NCBI GenBank assembly: GCA_033980235.1
Contig: CM067069.1
Coordinates: 34,521,041-34,585,040, forward strand
Direction: 5' to 3'
Length of the DNA: 64,000 nucleotides
From: Diadema setosum
Taxonomy: Eukaryota; Echinodermata; Echinoidea; Diadematoida; Diadematidae
The first letter of the stretch is position 1; every line of letters starts with the position of its first letter. The translations under genes were made by a program, and so were the position numbers. A model generated the notes under the pieces. It saw only the letters and a list, made by a program, of their open reading frames with translations, had not been told where the DNA came from and did no database searches. Shown piece after piece: positions 14,101 to 29,500 of this stretch.

Positions 14101-16307
14101 GTGCTGCAGCCATGTAAGACTTTGTTTACGAGGGAATTGCAGAAGACCTTGGCTATATACAATGTGCATTGTATTATGAAATCTCTTGTGTGTATTTCTG
14201 TTTCACTGTTTGTGTTTGTGTGTTTGTTTGTGTGTATTCAGAGAGGGACTGCAGAGAATGAGAGAAGTATACACCAAGAACCCCACCCTGGGTGACCCGG
14301 CCAGCGTCGACCGACAGCTTGCCGAGATCGGGAAGAAGATGGATGGATTGAGAATGGAGTTGGCGAAGTATCAAGTGAGTTACCCCCGTCTCAGCGATAA
14401 AAGGTTTAATTATCTTCTGTTCACCTTCACAGTTGTAATCCAACTCCCTCACCCCAAGACTGCATTACTACATGTACCCTCATAGTGGTAGTCATCTGGG
14501 TGAGATTTTGATGACCTTTGACCGTCGACACATTGCTCGTCTCTCATTCGTTCACGTTATCATTACTCCGTAACTCATCTTCACCTTCTAACCAGCAGGT
14601 GTCATCTCTCCCGACCCCCCCCCCCCCCACCCAACACCCCACACACATCACACCGTGCCTTCTGAATATCATCGCAAGATTTAACACATCAAGACCTGAA
14701 ATTGTCATCCTATTCTCTTTAACTTGGCACCTCTAAATGCCACTGCATATTCTATTTGTGGAGAGAGATTAGACAGGCCTGGCTAAATTCACTAGATCTG
14801 CACAAAATCAAAAAGATTATCTAAATCAAAATTATCAAAAACTTGCAAGTTTTCAGGAGATAGATGAATAGATACATCAATTTAATAAATACAGCATATA
14901 CATGTTGTGGTCATATATTGTAAACCAAAGTCTTGCTGAACTGTAATTTTCTATTTCATGCAGTGTTTCGTGGGATCGACCTAAATTTGGTATTAACCAC
15001 TAAGTCAGAAAATTATATTGTAGATCATTTGTGACCCCAGATACAAAGATGGTGTTGCCAATTTCCAGATTGAAACCATAAAATATGTTGTTATCATATA
15101 TTGTATGCCAAAGTTTTGCCCAAATGTTGTTACAATTTCATGCTTTGTGTGTCCTCTTCTAAATTCTTATATCACTGATCGGGTTTGTAAGTTGCTTTTC
15201 ATACCTAAAGACCTTTCCTAGGTTTCTGGATTAACAGTGTAAGATATGCAGAGGTAAACAAGTTAGATAAAGTTTCCTATGAGCAGTTTGCTGTAGCTTT
15301 GGCAAAGTAAAATGTATGTTCCCCCACTGCTCATATGCACCTTAATTTTCACTAATTTTGGAAAAATTTACCAAAACATTTTACAATTTTTTAGAGACTG
15401 TAGATTATTTCACCCACCACATCTGAAATTTTCACCCAGACTTTGGATAATTTCACTCTGTGTGCAACCATTTCCATTCTAAGCTTCTTTACATATATGT
15501 ACTTGAGTTACGCAGTATTCTATTTGTGCTAGATTCACATTTGTCGGAACTCTTTGTCGTGTTTTGTTTGCCTCATGCAATGTTTGTACAGTTTGTGTCT
15601 GCCTCTAATACATGTATGCATGGCTCGGTGTGTTCCAACGCAGTTACTAGTAAATAGTCATTTCTTATCACCATAATGCAATCTAGTTTTCATTCCATGT
15701 AATGTGTCATACAGTGACCTGTGGGTGAAGGAGTGTGTGTAAAGTTAGTGACTATCATCTAGAAGCTTCATGGCACAGAGGTGTTGGCCTTGGACTCTTA
15801 AAGATTATGTCCTAGGTTCAAATCTCAGCCTGGTGCATACATCCTTTATACAAGGTGTTCTACCCTGTACCCTTTGGCACCAGTATAAAGGATGGTATCC
15901 AGCCATGAAAGGGTAAAACTGATGGTAACAAGACCCTCGTAAAGAATGGAGCTTGCACTGATGATGGTACCCAAGGGAAATTATACCATATTATCATAAT
16001 TTATTTCTATTAATTTGGTCTCAAAACTGTGTAAGGGTGTAATAATAAGATGGGAATGGAGGCGAAAGGTTTTAGCCATAAGATAGTCTGTGGAGGACAC
16101 CATGGTACAATAGATGGGAAGCAAAATACTAGGTACATGTATAAAAATTTCACATAGGGAGTGAGATCACAGTTTAAGGTTGTGAAAAAAAAATGTAGTG
16201 ACATCCTTCTTGTGCTTAGTTCAGATGATGTATTTCAGCATTTTGTACAATTATTGCATAATCTTAAGTCTTGTTCCCCTTCATGGCATTACTGTCAAGC
16301 CAAAAAA

Positions 16308-16363
<56 letters not shown>

Positions 16364-19300
16364 GAAGAGATTTGCTTGATTCTGAGTGTCTTGGAGCTCA
16401 AAGATGATAAATTTGGTAGATGTAGGCAACTTGATGATAACAGGTAGATAGGAAATTTCAGCCCTCTGATTGAGATTGTATTTCAATATTGGCTGATATC
16501 AAAGATTATAGCATTTGCACACACATTTGCTCTAGTTCATGCAATGATATGCACATCACTGAATTGTGAATTCTTACACCAGCCACTGAATACTCACCTT
16601 CACTAAAAAAAAAAAATGAAGAAGAATAGTAATGTCAAATATAACTAAAATTTCTGTAACAATCCCTCTTTTAGCACAATGTTTCAAATTTCACAATATT
16701 TTCATGAGAGGAACTTACTACCATATTTCATCTATTTTTATTTTTTTTTTTTTTTGGTAAAAACATATTGAATTAATCAAGTTAACATATCCTTTTTTTT
16801 TTGTTAGTTAGATTGTAGTAATACTTTCATTACACTTTTTCATTGTTTGGTTTCATTCAATACATCATTGCCATATGTAACATTGTGGAGTGTTGCATTA
16901 AAGGTGAAAACTATGTAGTATCTGGGAAATCTGAAAATAATTTGTATATTTTTACTATTTGACTGAGAAAGAAAGGAGTTAAAAGGGGATTTCTTACCAA
17001 TTATGATGCCTTACTAATGAATACAATAAAAAGATATGACAAGTAAATATTAGGGGAGAAAAGGTCTCTACTGGACTTGAGTGTGTTGTAAGAGTTTTCT
17101 TGAGCATGTCAGCCATTTGGTTGACCTTAGATTGTCTGAAGAAAACATTGTGTGGTGTATGCATGCTGAGTTTGTTTTTTTTTTTTTTTTTTGTGTGTAT
17201 GTGTGTGTGTTTCCCTTTATTTTCTCCCCTACATCAATCACCCCGTAAATCCCTTATGTGAAATGCTTGATGAATATTCAATGTTTGTAAGATTGGCCAA
17301 AAAAAAAAGAGAAAAATGCATGGCACATACAGAGATCTATTATCATTACTGACACTGTGGGGGTAGTCGTGGATAGATTGTGTTAAAGGAGGAAGAGAGA
17401 GTGGAAAGTTGATATGAATGTTATATCAAAGACAGACATAGAGAAATGGTTTTTAAATTTTCATTATATGTGGACATGTCCATAAAAATTGTCCTACAAA
17501 TTTGCTATTTGAGAATTTTTAAAAAAGTTCTTTTCCGTTCAAAATTTTGTTGAATTAATACCTCCTAACCATTCTGAATTTGGAGGAAAGAATCTGGATT
17601 TTGACCATTACCAACTCTTGTTGCAATAGGAGTTTCCTATATTTTTTTGATAATTTTATAATGCATTGCTATGGGAACTGCTCTTTTTTTCCTGCTTTTG
17701 AGCCAAATCATCCATGGTTTTTCAGTCAGAAAGGTTAGGAAATCTGTACATTTCCTCTCCCACCATACTGCCTGGAGTGTGGAATAGCATTTCAATCTTT
17801 TTTTCTTTTTTTTTTTTGTGTGCCTTGTTTTGTGATAGGAATAGAAACCATATCTTCTGGCTTGTGTGCATGTGATGGCAAAAGATACTTCACATGATTA
17901 TGTCTGCATTGATCCTTGAAAGTAGACTCATATTTAACACATACATGTAGAGTACAGACATTGGTTGAAAGTGAAAATACAGTCACCCTAACAATGCCTG
18001 TTCCATTGAGTTTAAAGATGTCGTTCTTTTTGCAATTGGAAGGACTGGCAGTTGAATAATTCTTGAGAACTTCATGTGTATCTTACATCGTGGAAAAATA
18101 TAGAGGGACAAAGGTTTCCTTTTGATTTAGTCTTTCTTTCTTTCGTTTGCTGTAATTGTCAAGTGGGTTATGTGATATGTTGTGAAAGCTCACTTCTGGA
18201 TAAATGAATAGCTATGAGACGTCTGGAATTTGCTTCTTTGTTTTCCATTGTGAAGTCAATGAAATACAAAGTTATGTCAAACTTGCCAGTCAAAAGAGTT
18301 TCAAGTTAAAGAGAGCCTAATTTTGATCTAGAATCCCATCATGCTTTCAAATCCAGGAACATCACATGAATGGTTATGGAAGGGACTATTGTGGTGTAGT
18401 AGGGGCTGTGCAGTGTAGGAGTGTCCTCGTGTCATCTGATCAGTAGGAAGAGATAGTTAGATTCATGTCTCAGGGTTTCTGCCAACACAAACGATATCAG
18501 ACAACTCAAGAGGACAGTCTCCATGACATTAATGTTGATACTCTCTTTGGTTGGCAGATAGGAGGGATAAATGGTCCTGTAAGTCATGAAAATAATCCTC
18601 CAGCTTTCCAGATCTTAGTAATAGTGAAAGGAAGATACACTGTAGTACCAGTTATTAGTGTTATCAGTGTTATGCCGCCCTCACCTTCTTGTGCAAACCA
18701 TTTTGCTTTTGCTTCTGTGCACCTGTCTGATCTTCCACACATAAAATGAATACCGTTAGGTAGTTTTTGTAGATAGTTTACAAGTAAACAAATTAGTGCA
18801 TCAAGTCAATTATGAAAATGAGGCTTAAAAATGATATAGATATAGATGTATAGAGACACATACATATAGTACATAGAAGCGACTTTATCACTTCCGGAGT
18901 TTGCAATAATGATGCACTTCCTTGCACTCCTTCACCTGAAACTTAGGCTAACTTGCACACCTCAGTATAGGGGAGGGGTGGGTAATGTATTCTAGCAATG
19001 GCCAGTGTGTACTAAGTTCTTTTTGTTATCAAGGTAATTTGTCCCACTAGTTTGCTGGGGATTCCTTTTAATGGTTGAAGAAGAAAAAAGACTTATTGGA
19101 AGCTGATGTAGTTTGAAATATCACATCGGAGTTCTAGCAGTACTTCACAGCCCTTGCCTATAAGACATTTATTTTGCTTTGGTTTGTGGACTGTACTTTG
19201 TAACAAGACAGGGTTGACATTTGTACTGATAGGTGTTGGGTTGTAGAAGATGATGACTGGCTTAGCTGTAAGTGAAGTCGGCATGAATCTATTTTTATGC

Positions 19301-22300
19301 CTCTGCCACGAAGTGGTGCCGGAGGCATTATTTCTCAATAGTACCACTTCATATGAGAAACATGCAAACCCTCTCACATTTTATATGCTTGCTTATGCTA
19401 GTTACCTTCTTGTTACTATTTGGTAATGTTAGAATAGATACTAATAATTCAGAGATGATATTGACCCATAGTGCATCCAAGGGGTTATGACCACTAATGC
19501 TAAATTGTGTCCATATGGCAGGCTTACATAGAAGTAAAAACAAAGTTTACTTGAGTATGCTAGAACCATCATTAAGATTTCTACTTTATTGTTTGTAGGA
19601 AAGTCCCCCCACAATGCAGGTCACATGTGTACACACAAATGTGCGTGTTCAGGACTAATAGATAACGATTTATTTTTCAAAAATTGCGCAGGAGCTAACA
19701 GTGAAATGGCATGACCGCTGATTGATTCTGCCTCTGCTTAAATTTGATTTGACGCTGACAAGAAATATTAACAGCAAGGCTGGTATACCGGCATACTGAC
19801 AGCTCGCCATTGGTTCTTATGATGCATTCTTCCCACATGCCTGCTTTTCATTTGTTTCCCGGGATTGTTTTCATTTCCAAAATTCATTCTGGTTTGGGGT
19901 TTAAAAAACGCATGGCATGACCCACACAGAGAGATTTCTATGTTTTTATAGAATCTGGGCAATTATCCACAGAATATGAGTTGATTAATTTGTTTGCTTC
20001 ATTTCTAAAATGGGATGGAGAGATTAGTGGAGGAAGGCAACTGTACATAGGAAAATTATGTCTTGCTTTGCATTTGCAATGTATTTGCTGTTTCAAAGGG
20101 CACAGACATTGTACTGCAGTGGATTTGCTGTTTGTGGACAAAAAGAAAAGATTTTTTTTTTTTCGTAGAAATTGCACTCAGTTTTGGATGATGGTACTTT
20201 TGTGTGACAAGCTTTACCTTGCTGTATGCATGCCATATGTCTGTGGTAGTCACAAATATAAAAGAAGAGCTCAATGAAAGCTTTATTCAAAGATTGGTGA
20301 GAATTGCCATAGAAATTATCCTCATGCCTGAATTGATATGACTTGCACAAGTTAACTAGAATGTCATTTGAATTATTGGAAATGTGTCAAGTATGGAGTG
20401 GATTTTCACACAGACAGTGTGTGATACATTTCTGATTTCAATTTCCCCTTATGAATAAACTGTACTCATGAAATTGTAGGTGCAGTATTCAGCCACTTTG
20501 TACAGTCATGTTTGTTGTAACAATCATACTGTTTGTCATTTCCTTCTTATGATCTTAACAAGAATGAATTAAAAGTTGATAAATAGGTGAAAAATTGTGA
20601 TCCTTGTGGTTCAGCAAGTTGTTTTCAGTCAGCACTAAGATAGAATAATCGTTAACCTCAATCTAAAGTGTTTGTTTTCATCTTTTTTTTTCTGATATGG
20701 TATTCTGCTCTGCAGAAAGCGGTAAGGGAATATTTACCTCTCTTAAATTATTCTTATATATCAGCTCAAGATACTACACTCTGCACCATTTACTCTCTCT
20801 CTCAAAGAAAAATGAGAGAAAAACAAGATAGAACAGCGTGAGCTTTATGATATAGTCCAGCTCACACTTGAAGTAAAACAAAAATTTGAGTTGATTATCT
20901 ACTTTAAAATATATATATATATTTATCTTTAAAAAGCCCAGTGGGCTTTTCCACCATATAATTCCTTTTGATTTATTTTGCTGTCCTTGCTCAAATATTT
21001 AACAAAATTCCTGTGCAAGTCTCTGACGATTTTTCGTTATGTTTATTCGGCGGGAGAGAACACCACTTCTAAGACACTTCTTCACCCATCCTTTCTGACT
21101 TTAGAAGTACACTGGCCATTCGCCATACAAAAACAATTCACTCCCGAGTGTAAGTACTGCCCACATTACTCGACTTCTTGCATTTTGTGTTTCTGTGAGC
21201 AGCATTCCTCCTTTTTATTTCTTTCCTTCTTTTTTTTTTTAATTAAAAGAAGATTTATTTCTTTTTTAGATAATCAAAATGCCTGGTTCTGTTTTTTTTT
21301 TTTTCTCTCTCCCATTTTTCGTTAACAGCATGACCATGCATTGCTGCTAAGCATGATTTATATCTATATATATATGTATATATGAAGTCTTTCTTTGAAA
21401 AGTACCCTAGTATGATTTTGTTTGTTCTGTTTAGAGTAAACTGTTTGCTGAATGTAAGGTAAACTTCTCACATGGTGTATTATGTCATGCAAGCCTCAGT
21501 GGTTACTTGGAAGACACTGTCGTTATCACTGTTTTGTAATTGTCAGGCTGTAATGTTACCAACATCGCATGTCTGCTTTCAAAGTGAACGGAGGGAAAAA
21601 CAATAAATAACATGATTTTTATTATTTGAAGGCATTATTTACCATTTGAAGATAAAACAAAAATCCAGCTTTAGTGGTTCAAAATAGTTCTAAAATGTAA
21701 GTTAGGGATAGAAACAATGAATGTGAAAATGTTAATCAGTAGACAATCATGAAGTATTGTTACACATACAAATTGTGGACAATAGTTATAATAAAATTGT
21801 TTCTAAAATAAACCATCTACAGATATGGTTCAGTGAGAAAACAGTGATATTTCCTTATATTTTAGGCTTTATTGCAAAAGTTTTATATGGTAGAATGTTT
21901 TGTGATACAACTGACATGCGTATCGAATGTGATAACTCAAACATTTTTTAAATCACTGATCCCAATGGTAAACAATACCTTCAAATATTCTTCACATACA
22001 AGTCCATCCAAAAGAAGTGAATTACTCTCAGAAACAGTTTATGACAAGACAAAGAAATCCTCTGAATTCAGAAATTATTGATTAGCTTTCTTATTTTGTT
22101 TGTGGTTTTGTGCATGAGCATGAATGCACTTTGTTATATGTCTCTCTTGGAGCCACTGGATAGGTTTTAGATTACTAACTATCGCTTGCCTGTCACCAAA
22201 GATTTTTTAGAGCTTGATAAAGTGAGGAAAAACTTCAGGAGTTTTATAAATCCATGACCGAAAGTGATTGTGAAGTTTGTACATTCAGAAAAATGAATTT

Positions 22301-23552
22301 GCAAACTGGCAGAAATTATTTCATCCTCTCTTGACACAACAGAATGATGTGGGAAAATAAAGATTAAATAAACAAGATTATAGATTGTGTTGTGAATATG
22401 AATATATTATTAATTGGATATGTAAAATGGTAATGATGTAGATGTACAATGGAATATAGGCTTAAGATACAGATTAACGATAAAATGAACTTGCATAAAA
22501 GTTCTGTGGTTTTTTCGGAGAGCAATGTGTACCATAGTTTTGTAATAGGCCTCTTGTTCAAGGGCAGATTGCTTGTAGAAAAGAACAGCTCAACCTCTGG
22601 TGAAACTAACAAACTCACCTCGTAGGCAAAACTTGTTGCTGCTGAACGCATTGCCAATTTGTGTAGAAGAAAACAAAGCAAAAAAGTGACACAGTGCTAT
22701 GCCAAATGCATCCGTGATTGCTTGATCTAGAGTGAGATGAATGGTGTTTTGATATCAGTAGTGGTGTGCATGCTCAGTAGGAGGTATTGAAAGTGTTTGG
22801 TATGTGTAAAATAGGTGGTAGTCCATTGCATTTAGGGACATAAAGCTGGTCTCTCTCTGTTTTTTTTTTTCTTGTCTTTTTTTTTGTTGTTGTTGTTGTT
22901 GCAAGAAACCTGCACCATATTGACTTTGAGATGCAATATTTGAATTGTTGGTGTTGATCAGTGAAGCAAGAATGTGTTCATTGATGTTAAAAGCCTTTAA
23001 GACTGCTGATAATTGTATTGTGTAACTTTGATAAAACTGAAACTTTGGTTTTAGATGCAGGTGCAATTTTCACAAAAACTTAAAATGGGTCGTCTCGGTC
23101 CCACATAACCTTATCTGTGTTGCATCAACAATGTTCAACAAAGAATAGCCAGTTTCTGTCACAATTGCCTAATTTCTTGACTGCAAATTTTTCCCTGTGC
23201 ACTTAAAATTTGTGAGAGAGAGAAAAAATGCATCTGGCAGCTGCTGTATCATGTCTGTAATGTTGTTTTACACCTAAGCGAGTTGCGGAAATTGGTCAGG
23301 ATTAGCATCTATCAAATATGGTGGCAATCTCTAATGGGCATTTTAGTTTGAATTAATTTTTGCAATAAGCGGTGAAAAGACTCTTAAGTAGATCTTCAAA
23401 TCAAATGCTTAACAAGTATTGTACACTCCTTGTCATTCACCCCCTTCTCATTTCTCTCTCCATCTGTCTGTCTGTCTGTCTCTTTATCTGTATGTCTCTA
23501 TCTATCTATCTGTCTATTTATTTATGTATCTATCTGTCTATCTAGCTATCTG

Positions 23553-23587
<35 letters not shown>

Positions 23588-26500
23588 GTCTATTTATCTA
23601 TCTATCAGGCCTTCTGTCTGTCTATCTATCTATCTATCTGTCTATCTATCTATCTATCTGTCTATATCTGTCTATCAGGCCTTCTGTCTGTCTATCTATC
23701 TGTGTCTCTTTTTCTTTTTCTGACTTTATGTCGCTGTTGACGTGTTGTGGGATCCTTGCATGTGTCAAGTCTACTGGTATGCATGTACATTGTGTCTGTA
23801 AATTGAAAACTATTTGACAGCAAATTTCTCCCTCCCTCTCTCCCTCTCTCTTTGTTTTTTTTTTTTTTTTCTTGTCTTGTATTTCATATGGATATTACTT
23901 CTCATTAGTCATCCTGTGAAGCTTCTGGATGATGCTTTCATTTCTCCTTTTTTTTTCTCTCGTCTTCAATATCTCTGTCACTTGGTTTTTTTCTCTAGTG
24001 TCACTCTCTACTCCTTAGCATCATTTACCTTTCAGTGAACCAGTGTTCTGCCACCTGCCATTTTTAAAGAAAAATAGAATGATGCATTTGTCAGCAAAGA
24101 GTGTGATGTTACTGTGAATGAGAAACAATGCATTCCCATTACAACGAGAATGGTTATAACAAAACTCTCCATACAATGAAGTAAAAGTCATGTCCAAAAA
24201 GCGTTAATCTGTATGTCTTTGTATACTTCATTGTTCGGCTGTAACAAAATTTCAAATGTAACAAAAGAAAGCCGCCAGTCCCTAGGACTTCATTATAGTG
24301 AGAGTCAACCAATTAAGACAAAGTACATTGTAGTATTCAGTGTTCAATATGCATCCTTCTTTCAGATTACTTTTCTGCCAGATATTGTTGGCAGCAAGGG
24401 AACGTTATTCATTTTCGAGGACATAGATCATTCAGTACCAGATTGAAAAATTATGTGGCAGATGAGAGTGATGCTCTTGTGCACATGGTTTTTTCAGTCT
24501 TCTTGAATTAACTTCGACAATTAGGCACAGTTTCTCTTATTCAAGATGTGCAATCATGCGGTGTGTAGCTGGTTGATTGTGAAAGCTTGATTCAGGGAGA
24601 TGGCGGTTTAGAAGCTTCAAAGGGCATCACGGATGGACTTGTAAGAAAGACCTGAAGAGATTTAGCACTTTTTCAATTTCATTTTTCATAAAGAGTAGTT
24701 TAGAGATAAAATGTGGATTTTAAAGTATAGTAAGACATATACTTGATGAGCAGACATGCAGAATGTAAAGAATCTTGATTTTTGGCAAAAACTGATATGA
24801 AGATGCTGTCTCTGTAGAAAGAAATTCCATTTTAGTTATTTCTAGCATGCCTGTACTGTGCTTAATCTAAATCAAAATGAATACTATATTGATGGACATC
24901 AAAACTCTTCATTAGATTCATTAGGCCTTAACACATTGACTCGTCATTAAATATAAAATTGTTAGAACTGTTTACTTGTGATGTGGTCATCATAGTTTAA
25001 TCAAACAGAAACAAGTAATGGAAGGTGTTTCTTTTTTATTATTTTTATTTATGTTATTAGGGAAAGAGAGCATGTTCATTGATTTGTTGGTTTCTCAAAG
25101 TAAGAGTGGGATCCTCTCTTGCACAGCTTTGCTTTAGTATGCACCAAGAACTAACATAGCATGATTGTTCTTTTTTAGACTGCCTTTAAAGAGCACAGCG
25201 AAATGAATAGATGGAGCAAGTGTGAGAATAAAAGAAAGAAAGAGAGAGATTGTGATGCACAGCCATTTTTCTTTTTTTTTTTTTGGTTATGTTCTGCTCT
25301 TGCATTTTGAGCTTTGAGTGCACACAGCATGCCCCGCCCGGCAACAGGAATGCATCACCTGCCCCCGCTGCTATCACCTCTATGATGCGCTTGACCCATT
25401 CAATGTGTGTTGTGTGATGCAGGGAGGCGACCAGGAGGAGCAGAGTGAAGAGAATGAAAAAGAGGAGCCATGCCATCGGCAAAGTGTACTTGCTGAGATC
25501 AAGGTTTTTCTGTAACCGCGCTAAGATTGCCTGCACGAAGAGAGCAAGGAGGAAAAAAAATGAGATTTTAGTAGTAGTAGTAGTAGAAGTAGAAGCAGGG
25601 AGGTAGAAAGAGTTTCTTTTCACCTCCCTGGTAGTGGTAGTAGTAGTAGAAGTAGAGGATACGTTGATACCTGTAGGGATGAGCACTTGCATGGCGTACA
25701 TTGACGCAGCCTGAGGTCGGATACATAGGCAGGGATCTAGGGGAGGGGGAGGGCAGTGGGAAGGGGGGGGGGAATGAGCAAGGTTGTGCAACTGCAACCT
25801 GGTGGCACATCACCGCATTCAGATTTTAAAATTAAGTACTAGTTGAATGAGGAGTTGTCGCTGAGAAGTAATTTGCTATAATTCATATTGCAGCCGTGAG
25901 AGAGGTACCAAATGTAGACACAATAATGCCGAGGTGCAGAGTTTCAATAATGTGATCAATGAGGGGAATTTTTATGATTATTTATGTTTATTTCATAAAC
26001 ACATACTTTGATTTCTGCTTAAGTTTGATGTAGGAGCTGTTCTCCCAAGTCGTAGTGGTGTTTAGGTTAAAGATGTTATCATGAATTGTATAATACAGGT
26101 AATAACATCAGTCTAGTGTTGAGCATGGCTGCTATAATCACTATTCATAATAAAGCAACATTATTTTACCATTGCATTAATTTCTATATTTCTTTATTTT
26201 GTCCCCTTGATTTGCTTTCCAAAGAAATTGAAAAGTCTCTTCATATGCAGAAAGCCTCTTTTATGTTTGTTACATTGATATATAAACTGTCCCTTGATAC
26301 CAGTAAATCAGGAAATAACATATTCTAATATATATTTGTATATTTTCAATGCATAAAATATTTTTGTTCAAGTATAAAAACATTATTCATTTGGTGTGAA
26401 AGGATTCTCCTGATATTCTCATGATTAATTTCTTCCCTGTATCTTTTATTTTGAGCGACTAGGGTGCATATATAAATAAGCAACTGTAAAAACAAAAGAA

Positions 26501-29500
26501 AAAGAAAAAAAAGAGCTATTTATTTCTTATAAATACCTATCAAATGGGTGATGTGGGTGCATGACAGTTAAGCCTAAGTAGCATGAAACCTTTATCCAGC
26601 TAAGTGTGTCTACAAGAACACAACAGTCTTTAAACTGATGAAAACACATATATACAACATCCATTTCAAGTAAAATGCATGACTCCATAAAGTTCTTCTG
26701 TATTTTATATTTTCTGCCACTATCTGAGCAAATAACTTGCAAAAGGAGAAAAATATCTATACCCAATTGCAATATAACTTTGCACAACATGTGTCTGCAA
26801 ATGTTATGTGTGCATGGATTTTTGTTTATGTTTGGTCCACTTTTTTCATTTTTTCGTATGTTTGATCTTTTTTTTTTTTTTACCGCAATGCCTTTGAGGT
26901 ACATCGCACAAGATTTCGTTGTTCAATGTCTTTATTCAATGTTTTTGTTCATTGTAAAGTTGGCTCTCTGCTCTTGCCGTGTCTTAAATGTGCAACTTGT
27001 TCTGATTGTTTTTTCAAATTTGGTGTCTTGTATCTCTTTGCATTTCACATCTTGACAGACTTCCAACAATTTTAAGAATGATTGTAAATTGTTGCCAGAT
27101 TTTGTGAGTAGTGAACTGCAAAAGAAAACTGATAAATTCAGGCAATTTAGACCTAAAAATGATCTTTACGAAGAGACAGATATGTGTACGACAAGAAGTG
27201 CGAAGTAGTGAGTATGTCTAATATCTGCATCATTTTTTCTTCATTAAGAAAGACAGTTAATATGTGTTGTTATATTGTAAGATGAAGAAAGTAGCCAGGC
27301 TAAGATATTTATGTTTGTCATTTCTAAAATGGGGAGCTGTTCTGTTAAGTGTTTTGTTTTGTTTTGTTTTTACACCTGCTATTCTAATTACATCTAATGA
27401 ATTTTGTATATTTTCAGTAGAATATGAAATGAATATAGGATTTGATACAAAGATCCATTAAGTACAGTAAGTTGTCATGGTTGATTTTGTGTGTAGTGTG
27501 TGGATCTTGGGTAAAGCGTATTGAAAGTAGTGTAAAGTTTGCTTTATTGTAGGCAGTAAAGGGTATTAAAAGTAACAGAAGCTAGGACTCAATGTGCTTA
27601 ACAGAAGAAAGTGATAAGTGGCATGCCAATGAATATAGTGTATGTACCATGGAGCTGTGTTAACATTCATACATGACTGACATCTGATTTGTTCATGACA
27701 TTTCGATGTGTTCTCATTTGATAATACCTTTCTGTGTACCACAGAACTACCTAGCACACGCTGAAGGCAAAGCCCCCACCCCACAGGGCACACCGCAGAA
27801 CACACCCCACAGCACACCCCACAGCACACCGCAGCCACCATCCAAGACGCAAGAGGCACGGGAGGCCGAGTCGGAGAGGTTGCCCCCCAGTGGGGCCGAA
27901 ACGCCGCTGACGATGACGGAACATGACGGCCAGAATGCAGGGGAACCCCTCAGGTAAAGACTTAGCAGTAAGGGAAAAAATGTAGGGGTCAAAGGTCAGT
28001 CAGACCTGTTAATGTCAGCATACGTGTGAATTACTGCAATGAGTTCATTTCCTGTACTTTCTGTATTATACACCAACAGACTTCAACCCCTGAAACACAT
28101 CCCTAAAGCCAGAGACTCTGCTGCCTTGACCCCCCAGTAAATGGGGAAACTCAAGTGATATGCACAATTTTATTAAAGCCCCTTACTAACATTTGCAGAT
28201 GAAATAAAAAGAAAAAGAAAACAGCTGTAGTGCTGTAAAATAGTTCTAAACTGTGAATTAGAAATTTAAAAAAAAATCAACATGAAAATGTTAATCAGTA
28301 TAATCAATTAGTGGAAAAATGAGCAAAGAAAAATTAACAGTATAATCAGTGTTAAGTATTGGTAGAAATACAAAATGTGAACAATACCGTATGTCATTAA
28401 AAAAAAGTGACCCTCCGCAATGATAATATTACTTTAAAAATAGTGAATCAATCCAAATACAATTTCAGGGTATGAAACAAGAACTGATTACCCACATCTT
28501 ACAGCAAACCCCATCCGATTTGCTTCAGCGGTCAAAGAGAAATGAGGATTTGTGTAGAGCATGTCAGGAATCCCTTCCCTCCAAGTTCTAGCCATTGTGT
28601 TCACACATTATGCTGTTCCAAGAGCATCCAAGTGCTAAGCTTAGAAGAATCAGACCCATGACATGCTTTACAACGATTCATGTTTCTTGATGACCACTTA
28701 ACCAAATTGAATGGGCTTATTTTTTTGGCAAAATGCATGTGTATGGGTAAGATGTTATACTTATAGGCCATGGAATAGCATTCAGGCAGTTTAATCATAT
28801 TGGAAGTTATCAATGCAAAAATCCAATTGTAATTTTTTGGGGGGACATACTGTAGTCTTACTAAAAATTGTTTCTAAAATGAATTGTCACCAAATGTGAT
28901 AATTGAACATTTTTTTAATCACTGCTCCCGATGATACATAGTGGCTTTAAGAATGTGAAGTGCTACATCCCTGTAAGGCCAGGATCCAGTAAAAGACCCA
29001 GAAAGCTCTAGGGTTATAGATGCCTCCTGGTGCTATCTTAGCCTTATTCTTGAACACATGTGACAAAACTAAGTTTGGTGGGAACAAGTTGAATTGTAAG
29101 TGGGAGACACACACCTAAAGCAGGAGAAATTCAAACTCAAGCTGGAGATTTTGTGAAAATGTCCTCAAAGAAAGAGAGTTGGAATCTCATTAATGCCTGA
29201 AACATGTACAGTAGATGCCAAATGAGAATGTTAGATTGAAGACTCCAAACTTCCCATTCCAACAGCCTTTTTGATGCACTAAACTGTGAAACATTGTGCT
29301 TGTATTCAAGTCTTTGGGTGATGTGTGAACGTAATCAAAACATTGTCTTTCTTTGAGTCAGTGCTAATGGTTTTTCTCTTCCTTCCTACTTTGTTCTGTT
29401 TCCTAGTCCCGGTTGGGGAGGCCAAAATAGCTTCGATGAACAGGAGGAGCCACTCTGCAAATGTCGTGCCCTGTACGACTTCCAATGTAAGTCCATCTTC

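Larger units (their letters stand above)
14375..27744 (+). other. Large intron (13.4 kb)
   Basis: Intron between HR1 and the Pro/Thr-rich linker exon. It carries a Lys-tRNA-derived SINE (15764-15990), a CA microsatellite (16311-16360), a copy of a dispersed repeat (21621-21985), a long tetranucleotide array (23461-23703) and an exon-like island of uncertain strand (25186-25530). The rest is AT-rich without recognised content. Confidence 0.6.

Noticed and set aside
23419..23817. 132- and 97-residue ORFs rich in Ser, Leu and Tyr
   Set aside because: They are translations of the TATC/TGTC microsatellite.
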